DNA of 64,000 nucleotides from Pseudomonas costantinii (GTDB taxonomy: Bacteria > Pseudomonadota > Gammaproteobacteria > Pseudomonadales > Pseudomonadaceae), in contig NZ_MDDR01000016.1 in NCBI RefSeq assembly GCF_001870435.1, positions 62,001 through 126,000 of the forward strand, in the 5' to 3' direction. Of this stretch, positions 43,352-53,400 are shown in pieces. The position numbers were made by a program, and so were the translations under genes. How positions within the stretch are numbered: the stretch's first letter is position 1; each line of letters starts with the position of its first letter. Under the pieces are notes generated by a model. That model saw only the letters and a program-made list of their open reading frames with translations, searched no databases and was not told where the DNA came from.

Positions 43352-43936
43352 ATGTCGACATTAGATGAAGAAGAACGCCGCGAATACTACCGTATCGACG
43401 ACATGATCGCACTCCAAATCAGCAGCCTTTCCGCGCCCCAAGCGGCGAGCAAGGAAGTGTTGCTGGATGATTCGCCGCTATTCAATCTGCTGAGTGAACT
43501 GCACCTCAGCGAATTCGAAGCCCAGCACCTGTTGCGTCAGATCAGCGAGAAAGATCGCAGCTTGGCGGCCTTCCTCAAAGTCCAGAACAAACGCCTGGAC
43601 CTGCTTAGCCAGATCATGGCACGCGGCCTGTTGGACGAGGTCGGCGCCCCGCAGCCGGTGATCATTTCCGAAGGTGGCATCGACTTCCAGCACCCCACCG
43701 CCCTGGCGCCCGACGCACACCTGGCGATCAAGCTGGTGCTGATGCCCCAGGCGCTCGGTTTGCTGCTGCGCGCACGGGTCACCCATTGCGACCCCAAGGG
43801 CACAGGTTTTGACATAGGCACGGAATTCGAATCCATGACCGATGCCCAACGCCAACTGCTGGCGCGCTACATCCTGCAGAAACAAGCCCAGGAACGACGC
43901 CTGGCGCGCGAGCAAAGCGACGCCCAAGACACCTGA
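43352..43936 (+). CDS. PilZ-domain protein with helical N-terminal extension
   Basis: Protein of 194 residues, divergent from lolC. The N-terminus has RxxxR in ERREYYRIDD; a helical segment of about 70 residues is inserted (FNLLSELHLSEFEAQHLLRQI); the PilZ barrel resumes with PVIISEGGIDFQHP. The second c-di-GMP motif keeps Ser and Gly but has Ile where Asp/Asn is usual, so nucleotide binding is uncertain. A similar gene sits next to lolC in P. aeruginosa, from memory. ATG at 43352. Confidence 0.8.
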   Translation: MSTLDEEERREYYRIDDMIALQISSLSAPQAASKEVLLDDSPLFNLLSELHLSEFEAQHLLRQISEKDRSLAAFLKVQNKRLDLLSQIMARGLLDEVGAPQPVIISEGGIDFQHPTALAPDAHLAIKLVLMPQALGLLLRARVTHCDPKGTGFDIGTEFESMTDAQRQLLARYILQKQAQERRLAREQSDAQDT

Positions 43937-43980
43937 ATTCGTATTCACCCCGCCAGGACACCTGGCGCAAAGGAGCAACT

Positions 43981-44703
43981 GTGACCCTGATTTACGGCCA
44001 CCGCGGTGCCAAAGGCGAAGCACCGGAAAACACCCTGACCAGCTTTCAGGAATGTCTCAAGCACGGCGTACGCCGCTGCGAACTGGATTTGCACCTGTCC
44101 ATGGACGGCGAGTTGATGGTCATCCACGACCCGACCCTCAAGCGCACCGCCGACCGGCGTGGCAAAGTCGTCGAGTATTCGGCGGCGGACCTGGTGAAGA
44201 TGGACGCACGCAAAGGCGGCCCGGGCTGGGTCAAGCCGTGCCCGATTCCGCGCCTTGAGGAGTTGTTCGAACAGTGCGACTTCGATCACTGGCAGCTTGA
44301 AGTCAAAAGCGCCTCACGCACCCGCGCCGCGACTACCGTGCTGGCAATCCGGGAAATGGCCGTACGTTTCGGCATCATGGACAAGGTCACCGTGACCTCA
44401 AGCTCGCGGGAAGTACTGAAAGCGGCGGTGGAACTCACCCCAGACCTGTCGCGCGGGCTGGTGGCCGAATACGCCTGGCTCGACCCGTTGAAGGTCGCGC
44501 AGAACTATGGCTGTGAATATTTGGCGTTGAACTGGACGTTGTGCACCCCCGAGCGCCTGGAAAAAGCCCAGCGCCAGGATTTGCACGTGTCCGTGTGGAC
44601 AGTCAACGAACCTGCGCTGATGCGCAGGCTCGCCGACTTCGGCGTAGATAGCCTGATTACAGACTTTCCCGGTTTGGCCACTGCCACCCTCGAGAATTAC
44701 TGA
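43981..44703 (+). CDS. Glycerophosphodiester phosphodiesterase (GDPD family, UgpQ-like)
   Basis: Enzyme of 240 residues cleaving glycerophosphodiesters to glycerol-3-phosphate and an alcohol. The GDPD signature is complete: YGHRGAKGEAPENTLTSF with the catalytic His, ELDLHLSMDGELMVIHDPTLKRTADRRG with metal-binding Glu/Asp and second catalytic His, and WTVNEP near the end. No signal peptide, so cytoplasmic like UgpQ. The GTG start at 43981 has AAAGGAG six bases upstream. It follows the PilZ gene by 44 bases. Confidence 0.94.
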   Translation: MTLIYGHRGAKGEAPENTLTSFQECLKHGVRRCELDLHLSMDGELMVIHDPTLKRTADRRGKVVEYSAADLVKMDARKGGPGWVKPCPIPRLEELFEQCDFDHWQLEVKSASRTRAATTVLAIREMAVRFGIMDKVTVTSSSREVLKAAVELTPDLSRGLVAEYAWLDPLKVAQNYGCEYLALNWTLCTPERLEKAQRQDLHVSVWTVNEPALMRRLADFGVDSLITDFPGLATATLENY

Positions 44704-44745
44704 AATCGGTCTCCCCGGCCGGCTCAGGCCACCGGCCGGAGCCGC

Positions 44746-46140
44746 TCAAAAAAGCCGGTTGAGGCCGTCGTAGGCCGCTACCCGATAGGCTTCAGCCATG
44801 GTCGGGTAGTTGAACGTGGTGTTAACAAAATACTTGAGGGTATTTTGCTCACCTGGCTGGTTCATGATGGCCTGGCCAATGTGCACGATCTCCGACGCCT
44901 GGTAGCCGAAGCAATGCACGCCGAGGACTTCCAGGGTTTCACGGTGGAACAGAATCTTCAGCATGCCTTGCGGCTCACCGGCGATCTGCGCACGCGCCAT
45001 GCTCTTGAAAAACGCCTTGCCCACTTCGTAAGGCACCTTGGCCTTGGTCAGTTCGTGTTCGTTTTTGCCGATCGAGCTGATCTCCGGGATGGTGTAGATC
45101 CCGGTCGGCACGTCATTCACATAGCGCCAGCTGCCATTGTCGACGATGCTGCCGGCGGCCGAACGGCCCTGGTCGTGCGCGGCGCTCGCCAGGCTCGGCC
45201 AGCCGATCACGTCGCCGGCACCGTAGATGTTCGGCACGCAGGTGCGGTAGTTCTCGTCCACTTCGATCTGGCCACGGCTATTGACCTTGACCCCGATATT
45301 TTCCATGCCCAGCTTGTCGGTGTTGCCGGTACGACCGTTGCACCACAGCAAGGCGTCGGCCTTGATCTTCTTGCCGGACTTGAGGTGCAAGATCACCCCG
45401 TTGTCCAGGCCTTCGACCCGCTCATACTCTTCGTTATGGCGCACGGTGATGTTGTTGTTGCTGAAGTGGTAGCTCAACGCCTGGGAGATTTCCGAGTCGA
45501 GGAAACTCAGCAACTGGTCGCGGTTGTCCACCAGCTCCACCAGCACACCCAGGCCGCTGAAGATCGAGGCGTATTCACAGCCGATCACGCCGGCGCCGTA
45601 GATGATCAGTTTGCGTGGGGTGTGGCCCAGGCTGAGGATGGTGTCGCTATCGTAGATACGCGGGTGGTGGAAATCGATATCGGCCGGGCGATATGGGCGC
45701 GAACCGGTGGCGATGATGATGTGCTTGGCCACCAGCTTCTCGACCACACCGTTGGGGCACACCACCTCGATGGTTTGCTCGTCGGCGAAGCTGCCTGTAC
45801 CGAAGAACAGGTCGACACGGTTACGGGCGTAGTAACCGGTGCGCGAAGCCACTTGCTTGGAGATGACTTTCTCGGCGCTTTTCAACACGTCCGGGAACGA
45901 GAACCAGCGCGGCTCACCAATCGCCCGGAACATCGGGTTGGTGTTGAACTGCATGATCTGACGCACCGAGTGACGCAAGGCCTTTGACGGGATGGTACCC
46001 AAGTGGGTGCAGTTACCGCCGACCTGGCGACGGCTATCGACCATTGCCACCTTGCGCCCCGCCTTCGCGGCGTTCATCGCCGCACCTTCTCCAGCCGGGC
46101 CGGAACCCAGTACCACCACGTCGTAGTTGTAGACAGCCAT
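44746..46140 (-). CDS. sthA: Soluble pyridine nucleotide transhydrogenase SthA
   Basis: Cytoplasmic FAD enzyme of 464 residues moving hydride between NADPH and NAD. It starts [22 protein letters not shown], then [19 protein letters not shown], where the second redox Cys of the disulfide-reductase family is replaced by Thr-His, the SthA hallmark. NAD motif [16 protein letters not shown] and FAD motif [16 protein letters not shown] are present. It helps balance NADPH when the Entner-Doudoroff and pentose routes overproduce it. Confidence 0.97.
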   Translation of the reverse strand: MAVYNYDVVVLGSGPAGEGAAMNAAKAGRKVAMVDSRRQVGGNCTHLGTIPSKALRHSVRQIMQFNTNPMFRAIGEPRWFSFPDVLKSAEKVISKQVASRTGYYARNRVDLFFGTGSFADEQTIEVVCPNGVVEKLVAKHIIIATGSRPYRPADIDFHHPRIYDSDTILSLGHTPRKLIIYGAGVIGCEYASIFSGLGVLVELVDNRDQLLSFLDSEISQALSYHFSNNNITVRHNEEYERVEGLDNGVILHLKSGKKIKADALLWCNGRTGNTDKLGMENIGVKVNSRGQIEVDENYRTCVPNIYGAGDVIGWPSLASAAHDQGRSAAGSIVDNGSWRYVNDVPTGIYTIPEISSIGKNEHELTKAKVPYEVGKAFFKSMARAQIAGEPQGMLKILFHRETLEVLGVHCFGYQASEIVHIGQAIMNQPGEQNTLKYFVNTTFNYPTMAEAYRVAAYDGLNRLF

Positions 46141-46375
46141 GCGTACTCCTCAAAACAGGCCAGGCGTACGGTTGGACGCCGGGCTAAATCATGCCGCGGC
46201 CAGCGGTCATGAAGGGCAATTTGGCTCAAGTGTGTGAACCGGGGCACAGTCTATATAAGGCTCAACGCCGCGCACATTAACCCTTGGTCGCGTCGTAGGC
46301 CAGTCCTGCCTTTACTTCAGGAACAGGAAACTGGCATTACACTGCTAAACACGCACCTTTGCAGGACGAGCCATT

Positions 46376-46918
46376 ATGCGGCATGTCGTTTTCTGTTTAT
46401 TGCTGATTTTTTCGCTAACGGTGCAAGCCAGTGAGACAGACCGGCTTCGGCAGGCGGCTTTCCCTGCACAATTTCATGAATTGGTCCTGAAAAACCAGAC
46501 GGTGCTGGTTTATCTCTGGGCGGATGTGTACGCGGCCGCCCTGTATTCCCCGGTCGACACGAGCGCGAAAGCTGCCTGGGATCAGCAAAAAGACCTGCGC
46601 CTGGCGCTGTATTACTTTCGCGACATCGACCGCACCGATGTGATCAAGGCCGCCAACACGACCATCGAGCGTCAGCAAACCAGCGCCACCCTCGCCCGCT
46701 TGAAGCCAGAACTGGACCAACTGCATGCCGGTTTTCGCAACATCCGCAGCGGCGATCGGTATGCCCTGGACTTTCGCCCCGGGCGCGGGCTGAACCTGGA
46801 GATCAATAATCAAGTGGTGTTCAGCAGTCGCAACGATGAGCTGGCCAAGGCTTATCTCGGCATCTGGCTGGCACCCAAGGGCCTGTCGGACAGCCTACGC
46901 AACACCCTCCTCAACTGA
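46376..46918 (+). CDS. Exported chalcone-isomerase-like protein
   Basis: Protein of 180 residues with a signal peptide (MRHVVFCLLLIFSLTVQA, cut before SETDRL). The mature part fits the bacterial chalcone-isomerase-like fold: LVLKNQTVLVYLWADVYAAALYSP, LRLALYYFRDIDRTDVIKAA and AYLGIWLAPKGLSDSLRNTLL at the end. Such bacterial proteins are thought to bind fatty acids rather than act on flavonoids. From memory an equivalent gene lies next to sthA in P. aeruginosa. ATG at 46376. Confidence 0.82.
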   Translation: MRHVVFCLLLIFSLTVQASETDRLRQAAFPAQFHELVLKNQTVLVYLWADVYAAALYSPVDTSAKAAWDQQKDLRLALYYFRDIDRTDVIKAANTTIERQQTSATLARLKPELDQLHAGFRNIRSGDRYALDFRPGRGLNLEINNQVVFSSRNDELAKAYLGIWLAPKGLSDSLRNTLLN

Positions 46919-46939
46919 TCAAACCAATGCCGGAACTAT

Positions 46940-47074
46940 GATCGTTCCCACGCTCTGCGTGGGAACGCCGCCTGGGACGCTCCGCGTCCCGCCAAACGAC
47001 GCCACTCTCCATTTCTGCGCAAGGTGACGCGGAGCGTCACGGTATGCATTCCCACGCAGAGCATGGGAACGATC
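46940..47074. repeat. Multi-hairpin dispersed repeat (family B), full copy
   Basis: The ends form a 26-base inverted repeat with one mismatch (GATCGTTCCCACGC… and …GTGGGAACGATC type). Inside are two more perfect dyads, GGGACGCTCCGCGTCCC and GTGACGCGGAGCGTCAC. Each outer arm also folds on itself, so the whole could form a cross-shaped structure. It lies between two genes reading rightward. The 39906-40005 element has the same plan. Confidence 0.82.
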
Positions 47075-47215
47075 ATGTACATAACCCCGTATTTAGTCAG
47101 CTCGCTATCGGATCCTGTTGCGGGTGATGGCCAATACACATATGGTTACAAAACTGCAGCAAGGACGAATAATGACCAGGGATTACTAATAAGACAGCCA
47201 AAATGAGTGAATGAC

Positions 47216-48514
47216 ATGTCCACTTCAACGGGCAAAGGCAAGGCGATCTTTCGCGTTGTCAGCGGTAACTTCCTCGAAATGTTCGACTTCATGGTCTATG
47301 GCTTCTATGCCACGGCTATTGCCAAGACCTTCTTCCCCGCCGACAGCGCCTTTGCCTCCCTGATGCTGTCCCTGGCGACGTTCGGCGCAGGCTTTCTCAT
47401 GCGACCGCTGGGCGCGATCTTCCTCGGCGCCTACATCGACCGCCACGGCCGTAAAAAAGGCCTGGTGATCACGTTAGCGCTGATGGCCGCCGGTACCATC
47501 CTGATTGCCTGCGTGCCTGGATACGCCACCCTGGGCGTGGCAGCCCCCTTGATCGTGTTGTTTGGCCGCCTGTTGCAAGGCTTCTCCGCCGGCGTCGAGC
47601 TGGGCGGTGTGTCGGTGTACCTGGCGGAAATCGCCACACCGGGTCGCAAAGGCTTTTTCGTCAGTTGGCAATCTGCCAGCCAACAAGCCGCCGTGGTGTT
47701 CGCCGGTTTGCTCGGCGTTGGCCTGAACCACTGGCTCAGCCCCGAAGAGATGGGTGACTGGGGCTGGCGCGTGCCGTTCCTGATCGGCTGCCTGATCGTG
47801 CCGGTGATCTTCGTGATTCGCCGCTCCCTGGAGGAAACCCCTGAGTTCCAGGCACGTAAACACCGTCCTACCCTGCAGGAAATCGTCCGTTCGATCGGTC
47901 AGAACTTCGGCATCGTCATCGCCGGCATGGCGCTGGTGGTGATGACCACCGTGTCGTTCTACTTGATCACCGCCTACACCCCGACCTTCGGCAAGGCTGA
48001 ACTGCATTTGTCGGACTTCGATGCGTTGCTGGTGACGGTGTGCGTGGGCATCTCCAACTTCATCTGGTTGCCGGTGATGGGTGCTGTGTCCGATAAAATC
48101 GGGCGCAAACCCCTACTGCTCGGCGCGACCATTCTGGCGATCCTCACGGCGTATCCGGCGCTTTCATGGCTGGTGGTCAACCCGAGCTTCAGCCATCTGC
48201 TGATCGTGCTGTTGTGGCTGTCGTTCCTGTACGGTTCGTACAACGGTGCGATGGTGGTGGCGCTCACCGAAATCATGCCGGTTGAAGTGCGCACGACCGG
48301 CTTCTCCCTGGCCTACAGCCTGGCGACGGCGACGTTTGGTGGGTTTACACCGGCGGCCTGCACCTACTTGATCCATGTGCTGGATAACAAGGCGGCGCCT
48401 GGGATCTGGCTCAGTGGCGCAGCGGTTCTGGGGTTGATCGCAACGCTGGTGCTGTTCAAAGGCAATCGCCATGAACTGAGGACGGCGCAGGCTTCGGTGG
48501 TACGCGGCGCCTGA
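47216..48514 (+). CDS. MFS tricarboxylate (citrate/tricarballylate)-proton symporter
   Basis: Inner-membrane symporter of 432 residues. Its start, [28 protein letters not shown], and motif [23 protein letters not shown] are typical of the citrate/metabolite:H+ symporter branch (CitA, TcuC, ProP-like). [29 protein letters not shown] covers helices 4-5. ATG 47216 was preferred over GTG 47207; neither has a strong ribosome site. Substrate within the family is uncertain. Confidence 0.88.
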   Translation: MSTSTGKGKAIFRVVSGNFLEMFDFMVYGFYATAIAKTFFPADSAFASLMLSLATFGAGFLMRPLGAIFLGAYIDRHGRKKGLVITLALMAAGTILIACVPGYATLGVAAPLIVLFGRLLQGFSAGVELGGVSVYLAEIATPGRKGFFVSWQSASQQAAVVFAGLLGVGLNHWLSPEEMGDWGWRVPFLIGCLIVPVIFVIRRSLEETPEFQARKHRPTLQEIVRSIGQNFGIVIAGMALVVMTTVSFYLITAYTPTFGKAELHLSDFDALLVTVCVGISNFIWLPVMGAVSDKIGRKPLLLGATILAILTAYPALSWLVVNPSFSHLLIVLLWLSFLYGSYNGAMVVALTEIMPVEVRTTGFSLAYSLATATFGGFTPAACTYLIHVLDNKAAPGIWLSGAAVLGLIATLVLFKGNRHELRTAQASVVRGA

Positions 48515-48567
48515 CAGACCGCTTGCTCGCGAAGAGGCCCTAGCATTCACCACAAAAACCCCAGACA

Positions 48568-48599
48568 TAAAAAAGCCCCGAACCAATCGGGGCTTTTTC
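48568..48599. terminator. Bidirectional terminator between the MFS symporter and gap-like genes
   Basis: AAAAAAGCCCCGA pairs with TCGGGGCTTTTT around a loop of AACCAA. A and T runs at the ends fit the two converging genes. Confidence 0.93.
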
Positions 48600-48614
48600 A
48601 TTTGCTGCGGGTGC

Positions 48615-50063
48615 TTAGCGCGGGAACGCAGGCGGGTTAACCCCAGCCATGTCTTCCATCACGCGAACTACCTGGCAGCTGTAGCCGAACTCGTTGTCGT
48701 ACCAAACGTACAGAACAACGCGGTTGTCCTGGGTGATGGTCGCCTCAGCGTCCACCACACCGGCGTGGCGCGAGCCAACGAAGTCGGTGGAGACCACTTC
48801 CTGGGAATTGACGTAGTCGATTTGCTTATGCAGATCGGAGTGCAGCGCCATGTAGCGCAGGTACTCGTTCATCTCTTCGCGGGTAGCGGCTTTCTCAAGG
48901 TTCAGGTTGAGAATGGCCATCGACACGTTAGGCGTCGGAACGCGGATCGCGTTACCGGTCAGCTTGCCGGCCAGCTCAGGCAGAGCCTTGGCAGCAGCGG
49001 TCGCAGCACCGGTCTCGGTGATCACCATGTTCAACGCGGCGCTACGGCCACGGCGATCGCCTTTGTGGAAGTTATCGATCAGGTTCTGGTCGTTGGTGTA
49101 CGAGTGAACGGTTTCGACGTGGCCGTTAACGATGCCGAACTTGTCATTCACAGCTTTCAGCACCGGCACGATGGCGTTGGTGGTGCAGGAAGCGGCGGAC
49201 ACGATCTTGTCGTCAGCGGTGATTTCACCGTGATTGATACCGTGCACGATGTTCTTCAGCTTGCCTTTGCCAGGCGCAGTCAGAACAACGCGATCGATAC
49301 CCGGGCAGGCCAAGTGTTGGCCCAGGCCTTCGGCGTCACGCCACACACCGGTGTTATCCACCAGCAGGGCGTCTTTGATGCCGTACTGGGTGTAGTCCAC
49401 CTCAGCCGGGTTCTTCGCGTAGATCACCTGGATCAGGTTACCGTTGGCGGTGATGGTGTTGTTTTCTTCGTCGATGACGATGGTGCCGTTGAACGGACCG
49501 TGTACCGAGTCGCGACGCAAGAGGCTTGCGCGCTTGGTCAGGTCGTTGTCGGCGCCTTTGCGCACAACGATGGCACGCAGGCGCAGGCCGTCGCCGCCGC
49601 CGGTTTTTTCGATCAGGATGCGCGCCAGCAGACGGCCGATACGACCGAAGCCGTACAGGACAACGTCGGTGCCTTTACGGGCTGCGGCGTTTTGCTGGCC
49701 AACCACGTCGGCCATTTCTTCACGCACGAACTGCTCGGCCGTGCGGCCATTGCCTTCGTTGCGGAATTTGTAAGCTAACTTGCCCAGGTCTACCGAAGCC
49801 GCGCCGAGCTTGAGCTCGCTCATGGCTTTAAGCAGTGGGAATGTTTCGTGGACGGAGAGTTCGCTGTCGTCGGCGGAACGGTGACGCGCAAAGCGGTGGG
49901 CTTTGAGAATCGCGATGACTGACTGGTTGATCAGGCTGCGGCCATAGATCGAGCTCACCACATTGTTATTGCGGTACAGCTGACCGATAAGCGGAATCAT
50001 CGCTTCAGCGAGCGCTTCACGGTCGATCCATTCACCAAGACACTGGTCGGGCTTCTGAGTCAC
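48615..50063 (-). CDS. gap: Glyceraldehyde-3-phosphate dehydrogenase, long form with N-terminal extension
   Basis: Protein of 482 residues. The GAPDH core begins at about residue 135 (VLYGFGRIGRLLARIL) and has the active-site SAASCTTNAIVPVLK, HSYTNDQNLID and WYDNEFGYSCQVV. It is preceded by a conserved extension of about 130 residues (CLGEWIDREALAEAMIPLIG, YGRSLINQSVIAILKAHRFARHR) absent from classical GapA. GTG 50063 was chosen because GGAAGG lies five bases upstream; an ATG at 50078 lacks a site. From memory the same long form lies beside mfd in P. aeruginosa. Probably the gluconeogenic enzyme. Confidence 0.92.
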   Translation of the reverse strand: MTQKPDQCLGEWIDREALAEAMIPLIGQLYRNNNVVSSIYGRSLINQSVIAILKAHRFARHRSADDSELSVHETFPLLKAMSELKLGAASVDLGKLAYKFRNEGNGRTAEQFVREEMADVVGQQNAAARKGTDVVLYGFGRIGRLLARILIEKTGGGDGLRLRAIVVRKGADNDLTKRASLLRRDSVHGPFNGTIVIDEENNTITANGNLIQVIYAKNPAEVDYTQYGIKDALLVDNTGVWRDAEGLGQHLACPGIDRVVLTAPGKGKLKNIVHGINHGEITADDKIVSAASCTTNAIVPVLKAVNDKFGIVNGHVETVHSYTNDQNLIDNFHKGDRRGRSAALNMVITETGAATAAAKALPELAGKLTGNAIRVPTPNVSMAILNLNLEKAATREEMNEYLRYMALHSDLHKQIDYVNSQEVVSTDFVGSRHAGVVDAEATITQDNRVVLYVWYDNEFGYSCQVVRVMEDMAGVNPPAFPR

Positions 50064-50418
50064 GGGAACCTTCCACATGTAGGGGCAGAAAAAAGGGGCT
50101 ACATTATGCCGCTCGACTGCACGCGGAGCAATGCGCGCCAGCCAACAAAAAGCGCTTGCGAAAAATTGACACCGCGCTGGAGCCCAGTAAATACGCGGGT
50201 TTCAGAAGACCACCTTTTGTACGAGTAGGGCAACTTGTCCGTAACCCTCCGAAAACCTCGCGCTTTTTGGCACTACATATTGAGTCAAAACCCACCATTG
50301 TTTGTCTTAGCCACTACATTTCCTACAAACCGTAATAGGCTCAGTCAGCAACTGACAGGCGGCACCTCGGGCCGTTACAATTACCGACTTTGTCGCAACG
50401 CTTGGAGCTCAACCTTCC
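50064..50418. other. Intergenic region between divergent gap-like and mfd genes
   Basis: About 355 bases that must hold both promoters. It contains several AT-rich patches (for example near 50265-50335), but no terminator, REP or recognised operator. Confidence 0.6.
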
Positions 50419-53400
50419 GTGCCCGTTCTGCGTCTACCGCTTCTCCCTGCCGCGGCAGGTAAACAGCACTGGGGCAACCTGCCCGGTGCCGCCCTGAGCC
50501 TGGCCATTGCCGAGGCTGCCAGCGCAGCCAAGCGCTTTACCCTGCTGCTCACCGCCGACAGCCAAAGCGCCGAACGGTTGGAGCAGGAGCTGAGCTTCTT
50601 CGCCCCCGATTTGCCGGTGCTGCATTTTCCCGACTGGGAAACCCTGCCCTACGACCTGTTCTCGCCGCACCAGGACATCATTTCCCAGCGCATCGCCAGC
50701 CTGTACCGCTTGCCGGAACTGGCCCACGGCGTGCTGGTGGTGCCGATCACCACGGCCCTGCATCGCCTGGCGCCGACCAAGTTCCTGCTGGGCAGCAGCC
50801 TGGTGCTGGATGTCGGCCAGAAACTTGATGTAGAGCAGATGCGCACGCGCCTGGAAGCCAGCGGCTACCGTTGCGTCGACACGGTGTACGAGCACGGTGA
50901 ATTCGCCGTACGCGGCGCACTGATCGACCTGTTCCCGATGGGCAGCAAACTGCCGTATCGCATCGACCTGTTCGATGACGAAATCGAGACCCTGCGTACC
51001 TTCGATCCGGAAAACCAGCGCTCCATCGACAAGGTCGACTCGGTCAAGCTGCTGCCGGCGCGGGAATTCCCGCTGCAAAAAGACGCGGTCACGCGCTTCA
51101 AGGCGCGTTTTCGTGAACGCTTCGATGTGGACTTCCGTCGCTGCCCGATCTTCCAGGACTTGAGCAGTGGGATTACACCAGCCGGTATCGAGTACTACCT
51201 GCCACTGTTTTTCGACGAAACTTCCACCCTGTTCGATTACCTGCCGCAGGACACCCAAGTGTTCTCGCTGCCGGGCATCGAGCAGGCGGCGGAAAACTTC
51301 TGGAACGACGTGCGCAATCGCTATGAAGAACGCCGCGTCGATCCGTCCCGCCCGTTGTTACCGCCCGCTGAGCTGTTCCTGCCAGTGGAAGACTGCTTCG
51401 CCCGCCTGAAAAACTGGCCGCGCGTGGTCGCCAGCCAACAGGACGTGGAAGCCGGCAGTGGCCGTGAGCGCTTCCCCGCGGGGACGCTGCCGGATCTGGC
51501 GATCCAGGCCAAAGCCACGCAGCCACTGGAAGCGCTGTCCAACTTCCTCGGCGATTTCCCCGGCCGCGTGCTGTTTACTGCCGAATCCGCCGGCCGTCGC
51601 GAGGTACTGCTGGAACTGCTGGAGCGCCTGAAACTGCGGCCAAAGACCGTCGATAGCTGGCCGGATTTCGTCAAAGGCAAAGACCGCCTGGCGATCACCA
51701 TCGCGCCGCTGGATGAAGGCTTGCTGCTGGATGACCCGGCACTGGCACTGATCGCCGAGAGCCCGCTGTTCGGCCAACGCGTGATGCAGCGCCGCCGCCG
51801 TGAAAAACGCGCCGACGCCAACAACGACGCAGTGATCAAGAACCTCACCGAACTGCGCGAAGGCGCGCCGGTGGTGCATATCGACCATGGTGTGGGCCGC
51901 TACCTGGGCCTGCAGACCCTGGAGATCGACAACCAGGCCGCCGAATTCCTCACCATGGAATACGCCGAGGGCGCCAAGCTCTACGTGCCGGTGGCCAGCC
52001 TGCACCTGATCGCCCGCTACACCGGCAGCGACGATGCACTGGCGCCGTTGCACCGCCTGGGCTCCGAGACCTGGCAGAAAGCCAAGCGCAAAGCTGCCGA
52101 ACAAGTGCGCGACGTCGCCGCCGAACTGCTCGACATCTATGCGCGCCGCGCAGCCCGCGAAGGCTATGCGTTCGCCGACCCGAAAGCCGACTACGCGACC
52201 TTCAGCGCAGGCTTTGCCTTCGAAGAGACCCCGGACCAGCAAACCACTATCGAAGCGGTGCGCGCGGACATGCTCGCGCCCAAGCCGATGGACCGCCTGG
52301 TCTGCGGCGATGTGGGCTTCGGCAAGACCGAAGTGGCCATGCGCGCGGCTTTTATTGCCGTGCATGGTGGCAAGCAAGTGGCGATTTTGGTGCCGACCAC
52401 CCTGCTCGCCCAGCAGCACTACAACAGTTTCCGCGACCGCTTTGCCGACTGGCCTGTGAGCGTTGAAGTGATGAGCCGCTTCAAGTCCGCCAAGGAAGTG
52501 AACGCCGCCGTCGCTGACCTCGCCGAAGGCAAGATCGACATCGTGATCGGCACCCACAAGCTGCTGTCGGAAGATGTAAAGATCAAAAACCTGGGTTTGG
52601 TGATCATCGACGAAGAACACCGCTTTGGTGTGCGTCAGAAAGAGCAGCTGAAAAACCTGCGCAGCGAAGTCGACATCCTCACCCTCACCGCCACGCCGAT
52701 TCCGCGCACGCTGAACATGGCCGTGTCGGGCATGCGCGACCTGTCGATCATCGCCACACCGCCGGCACGTCGCCTGTCGGTGCGCACCTTCGTGATGGAA
52801 CAGAACAAAAGCACGGTCAAGGAAGCGCTGCTGCGGGAATTGCTGCGCGGCGGCCAGGTTTATTACCTGCACAACGACGTGAAGACCATCGAAAAATGCG
52901 CCGCCGACCTCGCAGAACTGGTGCCGGAGGCGCGAATCGCTATCGGCCACGGGCAGATGCGCGAGCGCGAGCTCGAACAGGTGATGAGCGACTTCTACCA
53001 CAAGCGCTTCAACGTGCTGATCGCCTCGACCATCATCGAGACCGGCATCGACGTGCCGAGCGCCAACACCATCATCATCGAGCGTGCCGACAAGTTCGGC
53101 CTGGCACAATTACATCAGTTGCGTGGCCGTGTCGGCCGAAGTCACCACCAAGCGTATGCCTACTTGCTGACGCCGCCACGCCAACAGATCACCACGGATG
53201 CGGAAAAGCGTCTGGAAGCGATCGCCAACACCCAGGACCTGGGCGCTGGTTTTGTGCTGGCCACCAACGATCTGGAAATCCGTGGCGCCGGCGAACTGCT
53301 GGGTGACGGCCAGAGCGGGCAGATCCAGGCCGTGGGTTTCACCCTCTATATGGAGATGCTTGAACGCGCGGTGAAAGCCATCCGCAAAGGCGAGCAACCG

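Noticed and set aside
46940..47074. The cross-shaped repeat as a tRNA or structured RNA gene
   Set aside because: It lacks tRNA A/B-box signatures and a CCA-adjacent acceptor, and a similar copy occurs at 39906-40005 with different loop content.
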